64,000 nucleotides of DNA from Amblyornis subalaris (Eukaryota; Chordata; Aves; Passeriformes; Ptilonorhynchidae), in NCBI GenBank assembly GCA_018881555.1, contig JACAXG010000025.1, forward strand, positions 1,019,446 to 1,083,445, in the 5' to 3' direction. The translations under genes and the position numbers were made by a program. Within the stretch, counting starts at the first letter, position 1, and each line of letters opens with the position of its first letter. The notes beneath the pieces are model-generated. The model was given only the letters and a program-made list of their open reading frames with translations, ran no database searches and was not told the DNA's origin. Below, one piece after another: positions 55,101 to 64,000 of the stretch.

Positions 55101-57660
55101 TAAAAAAGACATATTTTACAATCAGCATTTGTAAGAGAAAAAAGCTTACTAGAAAGTTTGTTTTCAAATTTCCATGTAACTCTAAAAAGTGTCAACATTT
55201 GAAAACTTATAATCAAACTATAAGGTTGCTCAAAACAAGGAAAACAAAATTTAAGATATTATAGCAGTTTGTAGCAGCACTGGTAAAAATCAAGATTTTG
55301 CTACCTGAATTAGAGAGAGTCTACAAGTCCTTTGGGTTCTTATCACCATATATATGCTGACATATCACCAATAAAGCTAGTGATAAGTGAATTATCTCAG
55401 TCTGCAGCTCTTAGTCAGCAAGTCACTGTGGATTTACTCAAGTGAACTCCTCTTTGATGTACTCACTACTTACAGCAATATGCCAGCTTTTGATGCACCT
55501 GCTTGTGCAGCATGTCTCCTCCACTCCAGGTACCGTACTACACTATCCTGCTACACAGCAGAAGATACCTACAAGTGTAGCTTTAGATCCTGAAGTGTAG
55601 ATACCCTTTCTCCTGATGAAGACTGTTTCCCTCAAAGTAGTTTTAGCCAGTGTCACAAATAAACAAAAGTTAACCCGGCAAAACTCTTTCTAGCCCTGGA
55701 GGTTATACAGCTATACAAGGCCTTCTGCCAGTACAAAATTGTGCAATCAACAGCCTGACCTAAAATTCTCCTGGCAAAAAATTTAACACAGGTTTGACCT
55801 AAGAAAAACATCATGTTCCTGTTCTCAAGAACAGGAGGCACAATGCTTTACATTTTTTATAAAAAAGAAGATAAGATTCCAATAAAGAAAGTCCCAGAAT
55901 CTGTCAGGAAAATTGGTGAACAAAGGCTGGTTAAGGGAAAAAACATTCTTCCCCAAATCCTACTATTTACATATCACACAATCATTAGAAGGGTACATTG
56001 CAGTATAGTCCTCCAGTCATGCATGAGATGAATAGACTGATTAGCACAAGCTTGGACCACTGAGCTGTGGTCTGAATGAGGGAAAGCATGCAGGAGGCCT
56101 AAGCTGTCGTTCACTGCCTCCACCACCAGTTTTGCCAGTTCTTGGCATACAGAGTAGAAATGGGCAGATGACACTTATTTCTAGCTGAGTCTTTAGGTAT
56201 TCAGCTACTGAGGAAACTGCACAACAACCCAGACAGTAGACTTAGCCCTTAGTCCTTCCATACAGGCTCAGAAACACAAGGCTGAGAATTTTCGCTTGGC
56301 TGGGGACTTGACTTTTATGCTGGATTAGCTAAGGCTGCTTTATCAGCTTCTCTTTGCTAGTTCATCAATGACAGTTTGAAGAGTCTACATTGCCAACATA
56401 AGATTAGCATCCACAAGTCTCAGATTTGTTTCAAGTTATTTAGATTAACATTCATGTGTCCTAGATGTAGGATTTCAGAATGGCAAGTTGATCTAAACCG
56501 TTTTTCTCTCTGCCCCCAGATGTAAAATGTAGATCTGTCAAAAAATGAAGATTAAAAGGCAGGTCAGTATCAGTATATTAAGAAAAAATGCAAAATGCAT
56601 AAATTTCCCTAAGGGAACTGCAGAATTAAGAAATATAGAAAAATGTATGTAAAGAGCCAACAAAAGTCATTGAGACAAAGAATAAATCTTAGATGCGCTA
56701 AAGTTATATTGGACACACCTAAAAATAAATCAGTGTTGATTCAGAAAAATGTCTGAAGGCTTATGTTCACAGTGCTTAAAACATAATATTGTAAATATTA
56801 AAATCATAGTGGGAGTTGAAAAAGAGAGATAACTCTTAAAACCCAAATGCATGCTAGGTATAGAAGGAAGAGTCTCCAAAAGAGACAAGATAACTAACGT
56901 GAAATTTAGAATAAGTGACTCACAAGGGAGCACTGCTGACCTAGGAAGAGCTTAATTACAAACTATGGGAAAATTGGCACAACAAGAAATTTCCCCCCAT
57001 GAAAACATTACAGAAAGCCGCTGTTTGTAACTGTAATGCTACCACTGTTCTCTCTGGGATTTTTGTTCTAACCCGTTCTAAAAGTACACTGATAATTTAC
57101 TTTTACTCCAAAGTTTATCATCCACAAACAAGGGCAAAAGAAATCCCAAGCAGTTACTGTCTTGAGATGATGCTTTATATACTAGAAGGGAACCCAACTG
57201 TAAAATGAATGGCAGTGTCAGTTCTCAATTCAGAGGTGTTGAAATTGATTTTGATGACTTGCAGAGGATAACTATTTGAGGGTCCTGTCCAGTTTGATTG
57301 TATTGGCAGTGATGCAGGCTACAACTATTTTAAATGGTTGTTCACCTCCTTTCAAGAACTGAAAGCATTGTAACATGCCCAACAATATTCTGTAACTGTC
57401 AGAAATGTGGTAGGATACAAAGAAATTAGATTTATACACAAAGATAAACTAGTGTAGTATTTAAGATAATTGCCATATAAAAGAGTCCAAATAGTCAGCA
57501 GTATTTCATTAACTTTCCAACTAGAAACCTGTCTATAATTCAGTTGTAATACTTGTACAACACATAAGCTGCATGTAGTGTTTCTCGATCACAAGATTCA
57601 CCTTGAAGATACGGCTCTTTTCATCTTTCTTCCCCATCCTCATTTCAAGATTTCAATTAC

Positions 57661-57737
57661 AGAATCATAGAATTGTCCAGGTTGGAAGAGACCTTAAAGA
57701 TCATCAAGTCCAGCCATCAATCCCCAGCACTACCACT
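57661..57737 (-). mobile_element. CR1 LINE, short 3'-end fragment
   Basis: On the minus strand it ends ATTCTATGATTCT, the CR1 3' terminal repeat. The upstream portion contains the complements of GGTTGGAAGAGACCTTAAAG and ATCATCAAGTCCAGCC, which are hallmark CR1 blocks in birds. Only about 77 bp remain, which fits the severe 5' truncation typical of CR1. Confidence 0.9.
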
Positions 57738-59529
57738 TTGATACTTTAATAGAAAGCCCACACATATCATCACCAAAAAAGATTAAACAGAACATACACT
57801 AAGATGTAAACGTGCAAAATTCGTCACAAACATTAGAGTTAAAGAGAAACAAATATTAAGTGAACAGGTAGAGAGTTTCATGAGGACAATCTCTCTGCAG
57901 ATGGCTGACCAGCTGCAGGTCTGATTAATTCAGGGCATACAGATGCTTGATTATGTTTGTTACGTAGGAGACCATTGTGCAGCGAGGTGTTTACAGCATC
58001 AGGTAATGAAGCATTGTTTGATTATGAAGAATTCATAAAGTTTTATTATCACAGTGCTAAAGCAACTGGCATTATTCCTTATTTCTACTTGTCTAACTCT
58101 AATTTGAGCCCATTTTTCTTGAATTGCCACCATCACAATAATCAAAATTCTCTTGAAACATTGCAACAAAAGCATATTTCACACATTGAACCTACTATAT
58201 ATTCTTATTATGTAGTGTTTATCATCACCATGGAGAAGACAGAGGAAGAATGAGAATTTAGTGACATTAAGCAAGAACCTTTGCTTCTCTTCAGCTCAGA
58301 ATGGTAGGTCACCTTGGTGAAGGCTTTTCTGTAAGCTGCTTAATTCTTCAGGGACAAAAATGTAATAGCATCACACTTCACATCTCAGGCTTTCCATATG
58401 AAAATCAATTGATGAGTCAGGGAACTAAGGCCTCACTGTATTTATGATTTGAGCTTTCCCTTCTTTTTCAACACTTTTAATCTTGATTGAAAGAGACAAG
58501 TACGAGCCAAGAGCACTAAGAAAGACATTTCCTGGAGATTTACAAAAGCATATGAAAAACTGCCACTCTAAGGCTTCATTAGTGGGCTACAGACACAACA
58601 CAGAAATGAAATTCACATTTCAATTGATTTCTAGACAATAAAATGAACTACTGCAATAAAGTATGGTTAGCAATAAGTAGCTTTAGGAATTTAACACAGC
58701 AGACATAACACTGCCTTATGAGTAGGCATTGTGCAGCATTCAGAATTTTCTCCTCAGCAAAACTGAAAAACAAAGAAATATTGTAAATACTGTTGAGCCC
58801 TAACATTAAATACAGACCTTTCCCCTATTCTAGATTCCTTTTTCCCTTAAAATCTCCTATGATCTGCTGGACCTTCTCCATGAAAGCACTTGCTGATTGT
58901 TCTTCCAATGCTACATATCCGAAGAAATTTCTATTTACTCACAGAATTTTAACCTCCTTACGTACTGGACTTTCATCTTCATCCTGAATATTTCCCAAAT
59001 TTTCTGGCACTCTTCAAGAGCACCAAAGCTTATATGCTGTCCTCTCCAGGAAGTTCCCCCTAAACCTACTCTTCTGAAATCAAAACTTTTACTGCCTGCC
59101 CAAAAGATAAAGAGCCCCATTTTGTGGTCTTTTAAACAAAAGCCTAAGTCTTTTCTAGGTGGTCCCAATGATCGAATTTACTGGCACAGATCCAGGTGCA
59201 CTTGTCAAGACTTAGTAAGTATTTTGGTTCCTTGTACTCTCTCTTTTTAAGTGGGGATTTATTCGTCTTACTACTTAAGTTACTGTTTAGAAACATGATT
59301 GGCTCCCTAAAAATGAGAGACAGGAAAAAATTAGAAAATGAATCAAGCAGCAAATAAAGTAGTATAAATTAGTGGTCTGCTATAGTATCTCAACTTGTTA
59401 GGTTACACACAATGCATGGAATATTTTATTTTTTTAGGCCATTATATCATGACAATTATTTTATTTTCATACAACATCTTATTAATGTGTATCTTATCTA
59501 TCAGCGTGTACCTGACAGGTGGAGTAAAG

Positions 59530-59714
59530 GTGATCAAGCACAGCAACAGATTACCTGGAGAGGTTGTGGAGTTTTCTTCACCTTTGGAGATACTCAAAAC
59601 CCAACTGGGCAGTGTCCTGAGCAACCTGCTCTTACTGACCCTGCTTGAGCAGAGGAGTGGGACTAGATGATTTCATGTGCTCCCCTCCAACCTCAACTGT
59701 TCTGTGATTCTGTG
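59530..59714 (+). mobile_element. CR1 LINE, 3'-end fragment, forward orientation
   Basis: Hallmark blocks occur in order: CTGGAGAGGTTGTGGAGT, TTGGAGATACTCAAAACCCA, GAGCAACCTGCTC, GGGACTAGATGATTTCATG and CCCCTCCAACCTC. The end is TTCTGTGATTCTGTGG, the 8-bp CR1 terminal repeat. It is 5'-truncated and non-coding; the 91-codon frame across it is incidental. Confidence 0.9.
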
Positions 59715-62700
59715 GTTTTGTCACTCTCTGATCCTGTACTACCACTGAGAGGCTGTGGAGGGTTTTCCCCAGAATCACCACCTATTTAAGTAGATATAGT
59801 CCTTCCAAGCTTTTCATCTAAATATAAACACTTTTCACACAGTGACTATACACGTACACATTATCTAGTTCTTCACAGTGACTGGCATTTCAAGTCATGC
59901 TACAGATCCACTGGAGCACCAGAGACTTTTGTGTGTGAGATAAGCTTGTGGGCTGCTGTGCTGATAGCAATGAGAAAAACAGTGAGCATTGGAAATTCAT
60001 GTTAATGCATTTATTACATCGTCTTCTCTTTTCTTGTCATACCTATATACTTATGTGAAATCTAAGTTAAAGCACTGCATCCAACAAAAACAATAATCAT
60101 ATACATAGGATAATATGTAATAAATATAAACATCTCACGTGCAACTAAAATACAGCTTCAAGAACAAAAGCACCTGTTGTCCTAAGGATTCAAAGGCATT
60201 TTGGTAATCCATCTTGAATCAAATGTTTAATTTCCCTATTCTTACTGACTAAAAGGTCACTGATCTAAAGTCCACTGAAATCATTGTCTTTTGATTTGAT
60301 TCCAGCAAGTTTTTTCAGAAATGGGAAAGATCTTTTAAAAGTATGCAAATGACTACAGTAAGTGGCCAGCGAAAGTGTTAAGAGAAATGAGGAATTCTCC
60401 AGATTCTCTGCAAAGCAGCCTTTGTAATCATTGCACTACTTCTATTTCAAGGGTCGCTCGGTGACATATATAAGACATAATTATGGAAGTAATAAAAATG
60501 CTCTCAAATAAGTACAGTGGTAGAGTTAGGTACATGATGTAGAAGAAAAAGTAAAATATAACCATTAAAAAGATCAATGCTATATCTTCCATTGACCTAA
60601 AACTCTGTCATTTCTTGTGATACCTGAATAGTTTAATCATGCATTAACTTACTGATCTTATAACCTGTTGATTTCCATCACCCCTAGAATCATGAAAATG
60701 GGAGATAAGGGCTAAAAAGAAGTTGCCTAACAGGAAGACATAAAGCCTATAAATAGAGTGTATATTACTAGTTCTCTAATGCAAGGATGCTTGCTTTAGA
60801 TCCTAAATTTATTATGTAACCTAACTAACTTAGTAACCTAAAACTCACTGCAAGTGTCAAAGCCTATTAAGTATTTGAGGCTGGATTAAGGATCTCATGA
60901 GATGGGGTATTGTGAGTGATGAGATCTGTGAGAGATGGTGAGAAAATGATGATACTACTGATTTCAATAAGAAAGTGAACTAGAAAGACTTTTTTTTTTT
61001 TCTTAACAGAACTGCTTTGCATTTTTCTGTCAGAATATAGACCAAAATTAGAAGTGAAAATTAATTTACAGATACATGGAGCATTGAAAGGTTTGATGTT
61101 CAGATATTTTAAGAAAGTTAAAAAAAAAAAAGGTGGTTCTTGGGACATTGAAAGGGCAGTACTTTATAATATTCTGTTTTCCACATCTTTAGTTCTATTT
61201 TGGTACTAGAACCACATTTTTTGCTATTAAGATCAGAAGACATTTGTTTTCAGATCTCCCCAACTTTACAGAATATAATGATGCTTAGCGAATGAAAATT
61301 AACTAGCTAACTGATTTGAAGTCAGCTAATTGCAGCCAGCCATTTTATATACCTAGGATGATCTGGAGGTCAACTGGTTTCACATGGTTTCTGTACATTC
61401 TCAATATGGAATAAAGGGTTGTCAGAACATATCTGCTTTAAGGTAGTCGTAAGAAAAGCTTTTATCAGCATGTCAAGATTAGTGAAATGCTAGTATGGCG
61501 TAACTTATTCAAAATTTTGATTAAATTACTTTGTTATTTCTTTCTAAGGTCTATCTTAGGTCTATTGGTCTGTCAAAGTAAAATTGGCACAACTTTGCTG
61601 AGTTTTGATTCATTCACAGTTTTATCTTTCTAATACAGCAATTCTGTGCATTACAGACAATAACCAGTTTACAGCTCACCTTTCCAATCTCATGAACTAC
61701 AACAAGAAACAAATTTTACTGTTTAATTCCAATTTATGAGCTAGAAATTGGAGCTCTGGATCCATTTCTTTATGTTCTATTTCTTGATGTACAATCTGCC
61801 TACTGTTACAATACTGTTACAATAAACTGTACTAACAGCCTTCAAATCAGTGAAATCACCTGCACACCATTCCTTTGAGATTATTTTCTTCCATGGAGAC
61901 TAGAGAAACTTTCTTCTTGTGCAGAAACTCTGTGAGACTGAACTGGGCACCATGGGGAATCACTGGAGACATTATGGGATATGCCATTCCATCACTCCAA
62001 AAATGAGCAGCACATGCCTCTGGCAAGCTTGTGCTGCCAGTTGTGGGATTGGATAGATCTCATGGCCAGGAAAGCTGCTGAGTGTTAAGTTTTATTTTTG
62101 AACACTAGTGTCTCCACTACAAGACAAAGGGAAATATTCTATACAGGCATAACTCTTGAGTAAGCAATAGCTTCAATTGCTTTAAGCTAGATATGATTTT
62201 AAGTTGGAAATTGGGATAAGCACAAGATTGGGCAGGATAATCTTTGAAATTATTTGGTCCAGTGCCTATGATCATGCTCTTACTACTACCATTATTGATC
62301 CCCTTTCCTAAAATCAGTAGTACTGTTTATAGAGTAGTTACCTGTTCACTGCTCTGTAGTTTGCTATACTCTGGGTATATGTTTGGATAAGCATAGAAAA
62401 TATTTCATGGCTTACATATGAGTTTTTCTGAAAAGCCCAGGGGTTATGATTAGTGCCAAAGTGCTGTGAATAATGAATCTCCATTTTTTTTTTTCTGTTT
62501 TTGTGCAAGTAATTTAAACTACATGACAACCTTCCTGATAGTTGTCAAGAGCAGCAGTGAGGCCCTGTCAATCAGTGCATGACTTGTGACTGTTTCCTAA
62601 GCAGCAACAGACAAAGCAAACCCTACAGTGACAGTATTCTCTGCTTACTTATCTTGGCAGTAGCCAACAGCTCTTAGTATTTTAAACACGACTAAAAATA

Positions 62701-64000
62701 TCCACCAATTCAGAGAATGATATAAATGGCCTTGCAATAGACCACATAAAGCAACATTATTTATCACCAGCAGGTATAGAGAGAGGAAGCACTGAAAGCA
62801 AATTCAGGAATGATGTATCTGCAAGCTCAGTTATCAATAACCAAATAATTAAAAATAGCAGACTGCCTTAATTTTTTGTTATTAAATGAAAACCCCACAT
62901 TTTCCTATTTAAAAATAAACCCTGCAAACATTTGGTTAATGGCTATCCTCTGGACAGTTCTGCTTGTCTCTTTAAGGGGTATGCTTAGCTATAATTGTCA
63001 GGAAAGATTTATTCTAAAAACCTTCACTGCAATTCTATGTTCTCTAAATTAGGGAGAGTTTATTCTTTTGTATAAATCAGAAAGAAAGCATACTCATATT
63101 CACCTCATTTGAAGATTTTACAAGGAAACAAGAAAAGGTTGCACAGTATCCACAATGAGTTTCATACCTCAGTTAACATTTTGCTTTCTGAAACCAGTCT
63201 TAGATTACAATATCTCATACGCAAAGACATCCCAGGAGCTTGCAATTAGGACAAGAAAGATACACATTTAATTTACATTCCTGAAGCTTGGGAAGACTAA
63301 AATAGCACTATTGCAGTATATAATGCAATCAAGAGTAAACTATAGAAGATTCATCCCTGCTATTGGTATTGTACAAAAATGTGAGAATGTGGGGGCAAAA
63401 CGCAGTCAAAAACTCTTTTTGTTGCAGCCTCCCAGAAAAGACAAACAGTAAAAGCAGTTCACACTGAAAATTTTCTGTAAAAAGAAATAAGGAATAAGGA
63501 GATATTTAAAAAAAAAAAAAAAAAAATCTGTTTTGTTTATTTTTTAATTTATCCTCCACATGGCATTTTAATAGATTTTTTTTACCAGCAGAAGGCTTAA
63601 GAATTACTTTAAAGACAAATTACTCCATCTTCACTCCTTTCCTACTCTATGCAGACACATTCAATATTGTCCCCATTTTAGAGGTGGAGAAATGAGACTA
63701 AAGGGTGAATATGCACATAGTTATTTTAAAGACCTGATTTATGAAAAGGACTAGCACTGTATTTCATCCCCAGCATTTTTTATGTTCCTTCATAAAAATC
63801 TGCTTCTCTGGCTCTTGAACTGCTCTGAACATCTAGCTCTTGTCAGGTGATAAGATGAGATAAGGGTTTTATAAGAAGCCTGGTTTTACTCTGGACACTG
63901 TTCAGGACACTGTGGGAGGCTTGATTTCAAGCAATTGATCCAATCTCATACAACAAACCTACTGCAGTGATAGGAAGCTACCATCACTGATTGCACAAAT
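59715..64000. other. Intron 2 distal segment, no gene recognised
   Basis: This is AT-rich DNA with T-runs (60990-61001, 62484-62494) and an A19 run (63508-63526). No transposon or exon is clear. Confidence 0.55.
63508..63526 (+). repeat. A19 homopolymer
   Basis: This is the longest A-run in the window. No recognisable retroposon body precedes it on either strand. Confidence 0.9.

Larger units (their letters stand above)
40261..57660. other. Intron 2 segment, no gene recognised
   Basis: This is AT-rich DNA with A/T homopolymers (41160-41174, 47392-47405), A/C-rich tracts (44541, 50391, 52131), an A-rich purine tract (50690-50729) and one candidate conserved block with retained CpGs (about 49480-49700). 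The longest frame (43239-43628, minus, 129 codons) shows no domain or motif. Confidence 0.55.
7643..64000 (+). other. KCNH7: KCNH7 intron 2 (5' part; exon 3 not found)
   Basis: From the donor at 7643 to the window edge I found no segment encoding the expected PAS remainder (in human KCNH7 the next residues are roughly STFICNTHIIPVKN) or any later channel exon. The DNA is AT-rich, with short random frames, CR1 fragments, microsatellites and one internal CpG island. KCNH7 is a very long gene in other vertebrates, so a first large intron of more than 56 kb is plausible. Searching by eye could miss a diverged exon of about 165 nt. Confidence 0.75.

Noticed and set aside
59395..59670. 91-codon frame near the right end
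   Set aside because: Its second half is the CR1 3' fragment, a non-coding repeat.

Overview
This window is vertebrate nuclear DNA, most likely from a bird. It is AT-rich and gene-poor, has spliceosomal introns, and carries several truncated CR1-type LINE copies whose 3' ends show the ATTCTRTG repeat typical of avian CR1. Nine isolated N bases suggest a draft consensus. There are no prokaryotic or plasmid features.

The one recognisable gene is the 5' end of KCNH7 (ERG3, Kv11.3), on the + strand. Positions 1-3850 are upstream intergenic DNA with a 112-nt pure purine tract and a small GC-rich patch holding a duplicated CTCF-like motif. A strong CpG island at about 3850-4780 is the probable promoter and contains a near-canonical RE1/REST silencer site. 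A leader with several short upstream ORFs follows, then coding exon 1 (5353-5428), a 1,983-nt intron, and coding exon 2 (7412-7642). The two exons encode residues 1-102, the PAS-cap and most of the PAS (eag) domain. I could not find exon 3, so intron 2 appears to fill the remaining 56 kb.

Intron 2 is mostly AT-rich DNA without genes. It holds CR1 fragments (18958-19985, 57661-57737, 59530-59714 and perhaps one near 22812), microsatellites, A/T homopolymers and A/C-rich tracts. The most notable element is an isolated CpG island at about 39895-40260 with a perfect palindromic RFX X-box, which may be an internal, possibly bidirectional, promoter. About 700 bp before it lie three octamer (POU) motifs in exact 15-bp register. 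A 39/40-bp tandem repeat at 36575 repeats a kappa-B-like palindrome. Several intronic blocks look like candidate conserved enhancers, but this is judged from composition and motifs only.

No complete gene, structural RNA gene, CRISPR array or wholly new system could be supported. The most interesting material is regulatory.
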